From the NCBI RefSeq assembly GCF_016859125.1, contig NZ_CP069338.1, positions 1,302,001 through 1,366,000 of the forward strand: DNA of 64,000 nt. The letters run 5' to 3'. Below the pieces are notes generated by a model. It had not been told where the DNA came from. It was given only the letters and a program-made list of their open reading frames with translations, and searched no databases. The DNA is from Archangium violaceum (GTDB lineage Bacteria > Myxococcota > Myxococcia > Myxococcales > Myxococcaceae). The position numbers were made by a program, and so were the translations under genes. Of this stretch, positions 8,701 through 16,890 are shown in pieces (position 1 is the first letter of the stretch; each line of letters starts with the position of its first letter).

Positions 8701-10473
8701 GGCCCCATCTCGCAGCGCGACCTCATGGGCCTGGCCGAGACCACCTCACCCCGGGCCGGCCTGGGCGCGCAGTGCAGGACCCCGGAGTCCCTCCCCCAAC
8801 AGACCGTCAGCGGGAACCAGAACGTCCTCTCGCTGAGCCTGCGGGCGCGCGGCACGCTGGAGCAGCCCCAGGTCGACCTCACCGCCGGAGTGCAGAACAT
8901 CGGCGTGAATCAGATTGGCCTCGGCCAGGCACGCCTGCACTACGCCTATGACAACGCCCGCTCCACGTTCACGGCGAACCTCACCTCGCCCAATGGCGGC
9001 ACGTTGGTGGCACGGGGCCACGCCACGCAGGACCTGTCCTTGTCGGCGCTGCGCCGGGGCGTGGACTACTCCCGGACGCCCCTGGAGGTGGACGTGGACT
9101 CGCACCAGTTCGACCTGTCCTTCCTCTCCGGCTCCCAGCTGCCCATGGTGCGCTCCATCGGCGGAATGCTGCGGATGGACAAGGTGCACGTGGATGGCAC
9201 CGTCGGCGCGCCCAACCTCCGGGGCAGGCTCGAGTGGAAGAACGGCCAGCTCGCCCTGGACGGCCTGGGCGACTACCAGAACGTGCACGTGGCGCTCAAC
9301 GTCACCGAGCAGAACCTGGAGCTGTCCGACTTCTCCGCGACCAGCGGCGGCGGCTCCCTGAACTTCAAGGCGAAGGCGAACCGCACGAAGTCGGGCCAGT
9401 TCCTCCTGACCGGCCAGGGCAACCTGAATGACTTCCCGCTCGTCCTGGAGGACCAGCTCCTGGCCCTCATCCGGCTGCGCACCGAGTTCGAGGGCGAGGT
9501 GTCCAGCCAGCTCGTCAACATCCGCAACCTCACCATCCCCGAGGCCCACATCACCCTGCCGGACATCAAACGCAAGGACGTGCAGACGATGGATCGGCCC
9601 GAGGGCATCGTCCTCGTGTGCAACGGGACGCCGATGAACGGCTCCAGGAGCAGCGAGCCCAGGGCCCAACCGGGCCGCCCGGGCACCGCCACGGGAGGTG
9701 CCGGCCCGGCCAGGGGGGAGCCTCAGCGCCAGTACTGGGTGAGCATCAACGCCCCCCGGAACCTCTGGGTGCACGGCTCGGACGTCAACGCGGAGGTGGG
9801 CCTGTCGGAGAACTTCCGCGTCGAGTCCGCGAACACCACCTCCATCTACGGCGAGGTGCGGGTGATTCGCGGCGAGGTGGAGGTGCTCGGCCGGCGCTTC
9901 GACATCCAGAAATCCAGCCAGGTGCGCTTCACCGGCCCGCCGATGGCGCCGTACATCAACGCCACGGCCGAGTACAACAACGAGAGCGCGGACGTGACGG
10001 TGTTCGTCGCCGTGCGCGGACAGGGCAAGGACATCACCATCAAGCCCACCAGCGAGCCGCCGCTGCCGGAGACGGAGATCTACACGCTGCTGGCCACGGG
10101 CCGGCGCACGCTCCGGGCGGGCTCGGGCGCGTCGATGAACCAGGGGCAGGTGGCGTCGGTGCTGGGCTCGGTGCTGGCCTCGCAGGCCCGCAAGGCCCTG
10201 GCCGCGAACCTGCCGCTGGACGTGCTCACCATCGAGGCCGGAGAGGAGGGCCTGGCGGGAGCGAGGCTGGAGGTGGGCAAGTACCTCACGGACAAGCTGT
10301 ACCTGGGCTACACCGGCCGCCTGGGCTCGCCGCAGACGCAGTCCACCACGCGGCGGGAGAACACCAACGCGGTGCGGCTCGAGTACCAGTTCGGTCCGCG
10401 CTGGGGCGTCCAGGTGGAGTACGGCGATGCCCAGCAGGGCGGCGCGGACTTCATCTGGAGCAACGACTACTGA
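5782..10473 (+). CDS. tamB: TamB-like translocation/assembly module protein
   Basis: A 1563-residue AsmA-like/TamB protein. Residues about 10-35 form one membrane anchor (WLLWGLLGLLGLVLVLVAGA). A very long run of beta-helical repeats rich in L, G and T follows. The C-terminal TamB (DUF490) domain spans about residues 1310-1563, with VHGSDVNAEV, TSIYGEVRVIRGEVEVLGRR and YEYQFGPRW-like terminal strands. It would bridge the periplasm and work with TamA. The start is TTG at 5782, overlapping the tamA stop as TTGA, with GGAGAGG 4-5 bases upstream, so the pair is translationally coupled. A Gly/Pro/Arg-rich linker around residues 1285-1315 interrupts the beta repeats. Family assignment is strong; substrate is unknown. 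Confidence 0.92.
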   Translation: MSATTPPRKHWGRWLLWGLLGLLGLVLVLVAGALLYVTGPAGEARIRALVVEQANKQLSGRVEIGGLDIGLLSADLTDVKLYDPEGELVAAVDRVETRVALAPLLRKHIVLSAARVEQPHLYLHQDERGLNLSRAIEPREPKPEEPPNQARGTLRFTLEDFQLVDGSVDYVAEAAEGNRELRLDDLDATGTASWTAATEGLDAKLDATASLARPLAGPVRLSLKAGGEEGKLDADVDLDAPGLVLRASGGLEGENQARAEVKQLTLGPELARAFLPSYPVAAPVTLSGTLLQAGDTVKVDLDGRAAGGTAEVEGSFDTARLRTDGLTARVRELDLAKLLGGGPSTVLAADLRVRGGGKSLETLDGTVDLTVPPSSIDGQPLGPMELHASAKDGRFELSQLQAQAPGVSLTARGAGTEEDVRLTGRLVASNLGNFANTVGRLGSGEPLPLSGHGALDFTVSGPARHPSVSLSGGFEALAWADTSVQGLTLDARVPDATQPLTADATLKATKLSAGGRTFEDLNASLITQGRALEATVRTGGATQLLVSLRGTVDKDNQGLGLDTLTLRYPEAGWTLQQPTHVGWGNGRVEVAPLSLSSGTQALSLSLTKRGERLDARTELRAFDLGRLPKAFLPPDLDVAGQLSGHLEVSGLMSRPDAHMDLSLRGGRYQQYSDLAFDLKGRYVRDRATGTFTADAPAGHVSANFDMPVQGLMKRRREPVSLELTVDRVDIGPALRMAGQPESATGILSGSLTMKGQANDPRMELVLKGDELRYWGPTPRQPPPVVIAPGALPPELNGEPIGFELTARTDDQDGTLSATLDLKGIGSKATASLETPFTLGRLLENPPTAAQALETPMRQLRAEVLDAPLGLLSRFGLADRAGGSVSMTAHLTGPLLAPVGEVKVEARRATMNGLQPLDGNLALRTDDASVKLQLVARREDMLLAQVDANVEAPIASLQDQEIVGRVPFTLAIRAGPISQRDLMGLAETTSPRAGLGAQCRTPESLPQQTVSGNQNVLSLSLRARGTLEQPQVDLTAGVQNIGVNQIGLGQARLHYAYDNARSTFTANLTSPNGGTLVARGHATQDLSLSALRRGVDYSRTPLEVDVDSHQFDLSFLSGSQLPMVRSIGGMLRMDKVHVDGTVGAPNLRGRLEWKNGQLALDGLGDYQNVHVALNVTEQNLELSDFSATSGGGSLNFKAKANRTKSGQFLLTGQGNLNDFPLVLEDQLLALIRLRTEFEGEVSSQLVNIRNLTIPEAHITLPDIKRKDVQTMDRPEGIVLVCNGTPMNGSRSSEPRAQPGRPGTATGGAGPARGEPQRQYWVSINAPRNLWVHGSDVNAEVGLSENFRVESANTTSIYGEVRVIRGEVEVLGRRFDIQKSSQVRFTGPPMAPYINATAEYNNESADVTVFVAVRGQGKDITIKPTSEPPLPETEIYTLLATGRRTLRAGSGASMNQGQVASVLGSVLASQARKALAANLPLDVLTIEAGEEGLAGARLEVGKYLTDKLYLGYTGRLGSPQTQSTTRRENTNAVRLEYQFGPRWGVQVEYGDAQQGGADFIWSNDY

Positions 10474-10867
10474 CGCCGCTCGCTTCCGTTCGCTCGGCTG
10501 CGCCGCTGTTTGCCTCATGACCTGGGGTGGACGAGGCGCCTGCCGGGGAGGTGGAGTTCTCTCTGCTGGATCAGCCCCTGAGTACAGGCACTTGCCCGCC
10601 CTGGGTTGCTCGCTTGACCCATCGTCGATTGTTCGGAAGCTGGTGGCGCGGCGGGGGCTAAAGACCTCGAGCGAGAGGCCAGAGTTGGCTCATCGATTCA
10701 CCCGCCAACAGCTGCGTGTTGTATGGTGCCCCCCGTTCTGAGCTACTCACGCGGGGGCGGCGGGTTGCCCATGCCACGAGGCGTCTTGAGGAAGGCCTTC
10801 GAGCACTGATGGAAGAGGAACCCTGCTGATTCTGGCAGTACGAACCAACCGACACAGGAGCCCCATC
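10474..10867. other. intergenic region before the effector cassette, no gene seen
   Basis: About 390 bp lie between tamB and the PAAR gene. The open frames here are short and not protein-like on either strand. The last part should hold the promoter of the PAAR-RHS operon; ACAGGAG just upstream of base 10868 is its ribosome binding site. Confidence 0.5.
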
Positions 10868-11227
10868 ATGCCTCCGGCCGCACGCATCAGTGACATGCAC
10901 GTCTGCCCGAAAGTAGAACCGGGACCAGTGCCGCACGTGGGAGGACCGGTTTCCACTGGAGAGCCAACGGTACTCATCGGCTACATGCCCGCCGCACGGG
11001 TCGGAGACATGGCGGTGTGTGTCGGCCCGCCGGACTCCATTTCTCAGGGTGAGCCATCGGTGCTCATCGGCAACAAGCCGGCGGCACGATTGGGAGATCC
11101 CACCTCACACGGTGGACAGGTCGTGGCGGGCTGTCCGACAGTGTTGATTGGCGCGCCCGCGCAGGCCAGGTGCATGGCGTCCGCCGCCGCCAGTGGAAAT
11201 CCCTTTGTAACCAAGGCCGGAGCATGA
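10868..11227 (+). CDS. PAAR-motif spike-tip protein
   Basis: A 119-residue PAAR (DUF4150-like) protein that would cap the VgrG spike of a type VI secretion system or a related contractile injector and carry the downstream effector. The opening PPAARISDMHVCPKV, then MPAARVGDMAVCVGPPD and KPAARLGDPTSHGG are the repeated PAAR motifs; Cys and His in them are the expected metal ligands. An AGGAG ribosome binding site precedes the ATG by a normal distance. Its TGA overlaps the next gene's ATG (ATGA), so it is the first gene of a coupled operon with the adaptor and RHS toxin. No VgrG or structural T6SS gene is in the window. Confidence 0.9.
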   Translation: MPPAARISDMHVCPKVEPGPVPHVGGPVSTGEPTVLIGYMPAARVGDMAVCVGPPDSISQGEPSVLIGNKPAARLGDPTSHGGQVVAGCPTVLIGAPAQARCMASAAASGNPFVTKAGA

Positions 11228-12135
11228 CGGCGGACACGGCTTCGGCACGGGTCGCGAGCCCTGGGAGACGGCTCATCGTCGAGGTGCGATGGGGCGCGTC
11301 CGCCGGCTCCAAGGGTGTGCTCGAACCGGGGCGTGTACTTCAGGTAGGTCGCGCGGAAACAGCGGGATTGTCGGTGCCCGGTGACGCATCGATGTCCGAG
11401 CTCCACTTCGAGCTCGCGTGGGACGGGACACACTGCACGCTACGCGACCTGAAAAGCGGAACGGGCACGCTGCTCGATGGACAGCGCGTTGAGGAGAGCC
11501 AGGTCTCCCATGGGGGTTGGGTGCGCGCCGGAATGACGGACTTCTCGGTGCACGTGGAGGCGATGACACCTCCGAACCGACCGGCAGTGGCGGAGCTTCC
11601 GGTGCGCAAGGCGCTCGAGGCCAGGGCATTGAAGGCCCTGGTGTCCCAATCCGGGCTGCTGTTCGCGGTGATGGACGCGGCGCAAGACGCGCGGGTGCTC
11701 GTCCTGCTGCGGGAGTCGGTGGAGGAATACCGCTCCCTCTATGATGGCCCCCAGGGAGATGTCCTGGCGGAGGTTGCGCCGTTGCTGGTGAGCCTGCCCA
11801 GGGACTCGCGCCTGTTGGAATCGTTGGTCCAGGAAGGGTGGGGAATGAATTGGGGACTGTTCCTCACCAGCCAGCGACCCTTCAAGGACGTTCGGCGGCA
11901 CCTGCGGAAGTTCCTCATGATCCAGGACTCCACGGGCCAGGAACTCTACTTCCGCTTCTACGATCCACGGGTGCTCCCCATCTTTCTTCCCAGATGTTCG
12001 CCCGAGCAGCTCCAGGAGTTCTTCGGGGGCATCGACTCGTTCTTGATGGAAGGTTCCGCGGGAGAGCGCCTCCTTCGCTTCTCGGTTCGGGAGCGCAAGA
12101 TTCGTAGGGACGAGGTATCACTCGTCTCGGCGTGA
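11224..12135 (+). CDS. FHA domain-DUF4123 (Tap-like) effector adaptor
   Basis: A 303-residue two-domain protein. Residues about 17-108 form an FHA-like fold: GRVLQVGRAE, SMSELHFEL in place of the usual S-x-x-H, then DLKSGTGTLLDGQRV. FHA domains bind phosphothreonine. Residues about 125-275 match the DUF4123 family (Tap/TEC adaptors): LLFAVMDAAQDARVLVLL, GMNWGLFLTSQRPFKDVRRH and YFRFYDPRVLPIFL are typical. DUF4123 proteins load specific effectors onto VgrG/PAAR spikes. It overlaps the PAAR gene by ATGA and precedes the RHS effector, the expected order for a delivery adaptor. The fused FHA domain suggests that loading is controlled by Ser/Thr phosphorylation; this is inference. Confidence 0.87.
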   Translation: MTADTASARVASPGRRLIVEVRWGASAGSKGVLEPGRVLQVGRAETAGLSVPGDASMSELHFELAWDGTHCTLRDLKSGTGTLLDGQRVEESQVSHGGWVRAGMTDFSVHVEAMTPPNRPAVAELPVRKALEARALKALVSQSGLLFAVMDAAQDARVLVLLRESVEEYRSLYDGPQGDVLAEVAPLLVSLPRDSRLLESLVQEGWGMNWGLFLTSQRPFKDVRRHLRKFLMIQDSTGQELYFRFYDPRVLPIFLPRCSPEQLQEFFGGIDSFLMEGSAGERLLRFSVRERKIRRDEVSLVSA

Positions 12136-12180
12136 GCGTGTGCGGTCTGATCCGATTTCGTGAGCAACGGTGGGACGAGC

Positions 12181-15105
12181 ATGTTCAAGATCAGCCAGGA
12201 GCAGATGGAGGCCTTCCGCCCGATCTGGCGGTCGAAGTCCGCCGAGCGAATCCTCGCGGGCTTGCGGTCGGAGGGGCTCCAGGCCGAGCGAGAGGCGACC
12301 ACCGGTGACCTTGTCAGCACCGATGCGCGTGGCTTCCAGACGCGCATGGCCTTCCAAGCGGACGGACTGCCCTCGAGCCTGACGCCGCCCTCGGGAAATA
12401 CGGTGGGCTTCGAGTTCGATGCCCAGGGGCGATTGTCGGCCATCCTCCATCCAGGTCCCGAACGGTTGGAGCTGGAACGGGACGCGAGAGGCAATGCTGT
12501 CACGCTTCGCCGCCCCGGCTTGATGTCGTACCTGCTCCGGTACGACGACAAAGACCGCCCGCTGTTGATCCGCTATCCGGATGGCAACACGGTCCGTTTC
12601 TCCTATCACCCGGCGGGACCGGTGGAGAGCGTGACCGACCGCACCGGCGCGCTCACCCGCTACCAGAGAGACGAGAGCGGCAGGCTGCGGGCCATCGTCG
12701 ATCCGCTCGGACGCAAGACAACCTATGAGACCGATGGGCAAGGAGCCCTGACGGCCATCGTCTTCCCGGACGGTTCGCGCCAGGAGCACCGTCCGCATCC
12801 CGAGAAGTCATCCGCGGTGGTCGTCCTGCGTGATGGCTGTCAGATCGTCCATGAGTTCGATGAGGATGCGCGAGTCCTCAAGGCCATCACCTGGGCCGAT
12901 GGGTCGCGAACGGAGTTCGAGCTGAAGGGAAACAACCTGACAGCCGCTCGCAACGACTTCGGAACCCTCACGAGCACCTTCGATGCGGACGGTAACCCAC
13001 TCACGGAGGAGTCGCCGTTCGGGCAGGTCCAGTACGCCTATGACGAAGAGGGGCGCCTGGTGCGGCTGGTCTCACAGCACGGAGAGCCCCTCGAATACGA
13101 GTATGACGAGGACGGCCGGCTCAGTCTGGTACGAGAGTGGAGCGGGAGGGAGACCCGATTCCGTTACTCACCGGGTGGGACCGTCTCGGAAATCCATTAC
13201 GGAAACGGTCTGCTCGAGACGCAGTCATACGCAAAAACCGGAAGGCTGGCCCAGGCCTGTGTCGTCGGCCGGAATGGAAGGACGCTCAGTGAGCAGGGAT
13301 ATGAGTACGACGCCTGCGAGCGGCTGACGGCCATGACGGATATGTCGGCCGCGCGCTTCGGACAACCCACGTCCCGGCGATTCCTCTATGACGCCGAGAG
13401 TCGGCTGCTCGGCGAATTGGATGCCACGACGAACCAGCCACTGGTGCATTACGCGTACGATGCCAAGGGCAACCTCGTCGATGACGCAGGCACCCGGGTG
13501 TGCATGGGCTTGGTGGATGAGCCCCGTATGTATGGGGAACGCTCCATCGAGTATGATGGAAACGGAAACATGGTTCTGCTGCCCACGCCGGGCGGCGAAT
13601 TGTGGTGTTCCTTTGGTGGTGACGGGTTGCTGCGCGAGACGCGCAGTGGGGGCCGGGAAGTCCGTTATGGCTACGATGCCCTCGGACGCCGGGTCCTCAA
13701 GACAGATGGACGGACGACGTGGAAGTATGGCTGGGCGGGACACCAACTCCTTTGGGAAGAGGTGCAGTGGCACCCCGGGGCCCCCCCCGTGCGGCGGGAT
13801 TACCTCTTCCTGCCGGAGACAGTGATTCCTCACGCCTTCCGAGAGAACGGGCGGACATACTGGCTGCAGACGGATGCGCGAGGAGCCGTCATCCGGGCTT
13901 TCGATGAGTCAGGCCAGGTCGTCTGGAGCGCACGCTATGACTCGTTTGGCGTGGTACGGGTGGAGGTTTCCGAAATACGCCAACCCTGGCGCCTGGCCGG
14001 TCAGTACGAGGATGAGGAGACAGGGCTCTACTACAACCATGCCCGCTACTATTGCGCGTGGCTGAAATCCTACATCTCACGCGACCCGCGTTGGTACGAG
14101 CCAGAGGCGACGAACTACAGCTACTGCCGCAATGACCCCTGGAACCGGGCAGACCCCTTTGGTGGGCTCGCGCCGCTGCTGGCCGTGGGCATCGCCGGTC
14201 TGGTAGGTGCGGCGGTGGGAGCGGTGACTGCGGCGGTGACCGGGGGAGATCCCGTTGCTGGAGCCGTGGAAGGCGCCATCGCGGGTGCGGGAGCGCTCGT
14301 GGCTGTCGTTGCTGGGGCTTCGGCGGGGGTCGTGCTCGCGGCGGGCGTGGTGGCCGCCGGCGTCGGAGCCTTCGCCGGTCAGCTCGTCGAGCAGGCCAAT
14401 AATGGGGATGGCTTCTGCCTCATGTGCGCCCTGAAGGGGGCACTCGTGGCCGCGACCATCGACCTCGCCCTCCTCGGGCTCGGAAAGATTCCCGGAGTCA
14501 AGCAAGCCGCCAGGCGGCTGGCGAGGAAGCTTCTTCAGGCGGTTCATCCCGGGCTGCGCAGAGCCCGGCAGATCGCCGACAGACGCTTGGCCAGGCACCT
14601 GGAAAACGTGGCTGCACACAAAGCCAAATACGAGAAGGCCCTGGAGGCGGCCAAGAAGCGCAATGCCAAGCCCAGGACGCTCGGCGCACACAAGGGGAAG
14701 ATCACCGAGGCCGTGGGTGAAGAGGCTGCGGCGAAGTACGTGGCAAGGAACCATCCAGAGCTCGAATTGCGTCACGGCTTCAAGCAGGGGGTCGGGTTTG
14801 ATCAGGTCTATGTGAAGCGGGGTCTGGACGGGAAGATCAAGGAATATGTCATCGTCGAGGCGAAGGGACCTGGCGCCAAGCTCGGCACCACCAAGACCAA
14901 GGGGGCCCAGATGAGCGAACAGTGGGTCCGGAGCACAGCCGAAGACATGGCATCGAAGAACATGCGCTTGGGCAGGGAGTTGGTGGAGGCCCTGGACAGG
15001 AAGCCCCCTCCGAAGGTGACTGGCATGGTGCTGGAAGCCCTGGAGGGAGGCGGAGCCCGCGAATACCTCCCGCCCCATATTCAAGACTTTGGTAGATACA
15101 ACTGA
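12181..15105 (+). CDS. RHS/YD-repeat polymorphic toxin with predicted nuclease C-terminus
   Basis: A 974-residue RHS protein. Residues about 60-640 are YD/RHS repeats (for example FEFDAQGRLSAILHPG, YAYDEEGRLVRLVSQHG, YEYDEDGRLSLVREW) forming the toxin-enclosing shell. The core ends with GQYEDEETGLYYNHARYY and NRADPFGG at about residue 660. A Gly/Ala-rich hydrophobic stretch (about 662-770) follows, possibly for membrane passage. The variable C-terminus (about 830-974) has FDQVY with Asp874 and VIVEAKG with Glu893 and Lys895, a PD-(D/E)XK-like nuclease arrangement, then QMSEQWVRSTAEDM. It is the cargo of the preceding PAAR and adaptor genes. ATG 12181 is preferred over in-frame GTG 12160. Nuclease activity is inferred from motif only. 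Confidence 0.88.
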   Translation: MFKISQEQMEAFRPIWRSKSAERILAGLRSEGLQAEREATTGDLVSTDARGFQTRMAFQADGLPSSLTPPSGNTVGFEFDAQGRLSAILHPGPERLELERDARGNAVTLRRPGLMSYLLRYDDKDRPLLIRYPDGNTVRFSYHPAGPVESVTDRTGALTRYQRDESGRLRAIVDPLGRKTTYETDGQGALTAIVFPDGSRQEHRPHPEKSSAVVVLRDGCQIVHEFDEDARVLKAITWADGSRTEFELKGNNLTAARNDFGTLTSTFDADGNPLTEESPFGQVQYAYDEEGRLVRLVSQHGEPLEYEYDEDGRLSLVREWSGRETRFRYSPGGTVSEIHYGNGLLETQSYAKTGRLAQACVVGRNGRTLSEQGYEYDACERLTAMTDMSAARFGQPTSRRFLYDAESRLLGELDATTNQPLVHYAYDAKGNLVDDAGTRVCMGLVDEPRMYGERSIEYDGNGNMVLLPTPGGELWCSFGGDGLLRETRSGGREVRYGYDALGRRVLKTDGRTTWKYGWAGHQLLWEEVQWHPGAPPVRRDYLFLPETVIPHAFRENGRTYWLQTDARGAVIRAFDESGQVVWSARYDSFGVVRVEVSEIRQPWRLAGQYEDEETGLYYNHARYYCAWLKSYISRDPRWYEPEATNYSYCRNDPWNRADPFGGLAPLLAVGIAGLVGAAVGAVTAAVTGGDPVAGAVEGAIAGAGALVAVVAGASAGVVLAAGVVAAGVGAFAGQLVEQANNGDGFCLMCALKGALVAATIDLALLGLGKIPGVKQAARRLARKLLQAVHPGLRRARQIADRRLARHLENVAAHKAKYEKALEAAKKRNAKPRTLGAHKGKITEAVGEEAAAKYVARNHPELELRHGFKQGVGFDQVYVKRGLDGKIKEYVIVEAKGPGAKLGTTKTKGAQMSEQWVRSTAEDMASKNMRLGRELVEALDRKPPPKVTGMVLEALEGGGAREYLPPHIQDFGRYN

Positions 15106-15135
15106 CCTGCTAGGTGGGTGGCTCGGGAGAGCGCA

Positions 15136-15912
15136 ATGGGACTGAAACTCAACAAGATCGCTGATGACGTCGTTGCCAAGAACCTGGAGTGGCGTGCGGG
15201 GCTGCTCAAGAAAGCGCTCCTCGAGAAGCCGCCTGCCGCGAGCGACGCCAGGGAGCTCGACAGGCACTACCGCTCGATCGGTGAGTCTTCGTGCGAAGTG
15301 GGTCTCATGCTGTACCAGCAGGAGAAGGACCCGAAGCAGATCCGGGAGCACCTGACCCTGGCCGGCCGAAACCTGCTCAAGATGCACGCGGTGCGGCAGA
15401 AGCCAGCGCCCAGCGAGTCCCGGATTCTGTGGGTATTCGAGAAGACGTTGTCCCTGGTCATCTGCTTCTGCGGTCCGGCGGAGCGAGAAGAACTGCTCCG
15501 GCTTCAGCCCTGGCAGTTCCGCAACCCCGTGGAGCCCTCGGATGATGCTTATGCCGGCTACCTGGAGCAGGTGAGGCTCTACCTGCGCAAGAGCGCCGTG
15601 GATCCGGCCGCCATCGAGGAGTTGATCGCGAAGTGCTCTTCCGATACGGCCTCCAAGGACGACAGGCAGTCCGTGCTGCCGGAGGTCCAGGCCCTTCGAG
15701 CCGTGGCAACCCAGGATACGAAGTTGTTGGACGAGTCCCTTGCCGAAGTCGTCAAGGCCCACGAGGTGCAAGCGAAGCGTGGGGAACTCAAGCTTCGCTC
15801 GGAGGGGTTCATCTGTCTGCCAGCAATGGCCCTGGCAAAGCTCGCCCAGGAGCGCGGGATGCAATGCGGTGTGAAGTCCCCCTACCTCCCCCTGTTCCTG
15901 CTGGAGGGTTGA
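15136..15912 (+). CDS. Imm49-like immunity protein
   Basis: A 258-residue predominantly helical protein resembling the Imm49 family of polymorphic-toxin immunity proteins. Supporting features are the helical first half with YRSIGESSCEVGLMLYQQ and the C-terminal LRSEGFICLPAMALAKLAQERG, a pattern typical of that family. It starts 30 bp after the RHS toxin gene and would bind and neutralise the toxin domain in the producing cell. ATG 15136 is chosen over GTG 15118 because CGGGAGAG sits just ahead of it. No signal peptide or membrane segment is seen, which fits a cytoplasmic antitoxin against a nuclease. The pairing with this toxin is inferred from position. Confidence 0.78.
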   Translation: MGLKLNKIADDVVAKNLEWRAGLLKKALLEKPPAASDARELDRHYRSIGESSCEVGLMLYQQEKDPKQIREHLTLAGRNLLKMHAVRQKPAPSESRILWVFEKTLSLVICFCGPAEREELLRLQPWQFRNPVEPSDDAYAGYLEQVRLYLRKSAVDPAAIEELIAKCSSDTASKDDRQSVLPEVQALRAVATQDTKLLDESLAEVVKAHEVQAKRGELKLRSEGFICLPAMALAKLAQERGMQCGVKSPYLPLFLLEG

Positions 15913-15913
15913 G

Positions 15914-16369
15914 GTGAGTGATACCCTGACGCTGTACGTCGTGGACGAGAAGAAGCTACCCACCGGGCGCCAAGGTCTGTCGGATCAAGAGCTCCATGAC
16001 AAGCTCGTTGCATCCGTACAGGCCCGGGGGGCTCGATGGGGGCAGTTGGAGATGGACACCCTCGATTTCGCCGAGGCACTCGAAATCATCGACGAGCAGA
16101 TGGGAGGAACGAAGTTCCTGCCCGTGTTCGCATTCAACAATTCTCCGAACAATGTCCTCGGCGACGATAGCAACTGCCCGAGTTTTGGCTATTTCAGCCC
16201 CGAGCAGGTGCGGGATCTCAAGGCATCCCTCGATGACGTTCCCAACGACTTCATTGAGGAAATCGAGAGCGCCGATGACGATACGGTCGGGACGGTGCTG
16301 CACACCCTCCGGTCAGCGGCGGACGAGGCGGCTCGCAGAGGGTACGCACTCGCCATCCTCCACACGTAG
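15914..16369 (+). CDS. small acidic protein of the effector cassette, unknown function
   Basis: A 151-residue acidic, soluble protein. Visible features are LTLYVVDEKKLPTGRQGLSD at the N-terminus, an alternating strand-helix pattern, FNNSPNNVLGDDSNCPSFGY in the middle and an acidic helix IEEIESADDDTVG near the end. The GTG start at 15914 lies one base after the Imm49-like stop and has GGAGG at the right distance, so it is translated with the immunity gene. I do not recognise the family with confidence; it loosely recalls YfbM/DUF1877-type proteins. Its place at the end of the toxin operon makes a second immunity or accessory protein likely. A hairpin follows 24 bp after the stop. Confidence 0.7.
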   Translation: MSDTLTLYVVDEKKLPTGRQGLSDQELHDKLVASVQARGARWGQLEMDTLDFAEALEIIDEQMGGTKFLPVFAFNNSPNNVLGDDSNCPSFGYFSPEQVRDLKASLDDVPNDFIEEIESADDDTVGTVLHTLRSAADEAARRGYALAILHT

Positions 16370-16393
16370 GCGTCCCCGGCTGGCGGCATGGCC

Positions 16394-16417
16394 GGCTACC
16401 CGCCTCCTCGGGTAGCC
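16394..16417 (+). terminator. hairpin closing the effector cassette
   Basis: A perfect 9-bp stem, GGCTACCCG with CGGGTAGCC, closes a 6-base loop 24 bp after the last cassette gene and 29 bp before the PemK-like gene. It is followed by a short pyrimidine run (TCCTTC). It probably ends the PAAR-RHS transcript. Confidence 0.65.
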
Positions 16418-16445
16418 TCCTTCGGACCCATCTCACGAGCGCGAC

Positions 16446-16841
16446 ATGACGACGAACACAGGAGAACCCACGGGCACTCCCCCGGTGAGGATCAACCGCG
16501 GTGACGTGTTCTGGATCGCACCGGATGACTCGCGAGGGCCTGCCCCGGACTACTCCCATCCCCACGTGGTGGTCCAGGACGACGTCTTCAACCACTCGCG
16601 CATCACGACCGTGGTCGTGTGCGCGTTGACGTCGAACCTGCACCGGGCGAGCGAGCCGGGGAACGTCCTGCTCGAGGTGGGCGAGGGGAACCTTCCCAAG
16701 CAGAGCGTCGTGGTCGTGTCGCGGCTCTCCTCGGTCGAGAAGACCCGCCTGGGTGAACGTATCGGCTCGCTGTCCGACACGCGGGTGGAGCAGATCCTGG
16801 CCGGCCTGCGATTCCAGCAGGTGTCGTTCTTCAGGCGGTAG
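16446..16841 (+). CDS. MazF/PemK-like endoribonuclease toxin, no antitoxin gene seen
   Basis: A 131-residue protein of the PemK/MazF superfamily, which cleave mRNA. The opening INRGDVFWIAPDDSRGPAPD is the conserved strand that carries the family's catalytic Arg, followed by HPHVVVQDDVFN, TTVVVCALTSNLHRA and LPKQSVVVVSRLSSV, the standard strand order. The length is typical with a short N-terminal extension. MazF-family toxins normally have an antitoxin gene immediately upstream, but the 76 bp before this ATG hold only a hairpin, and downstream lies a convergent gene. It is therefore solitary here, either a decayed system or a stand-alone regulator. The ribosome binding site is weak. Confidence 0.82.
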   Translation: MTTNTGEPTGTPPVRINRGDVFWIAPDDSRGPAPDYSHPHVVVQDDVFNHSRITTVVVCALTSNLHRASEPGNVLLEVGEGNLPKQSVVVVSRLSSVEKTRLGERIGSLSDTRVEQILAGLRFQQVSFFRR

Positions 16842-16890
16842 AGAACGGCTCCCTCTCAGCGGGGAGGTGTCGAGGTTGACGCGGCGGCTG

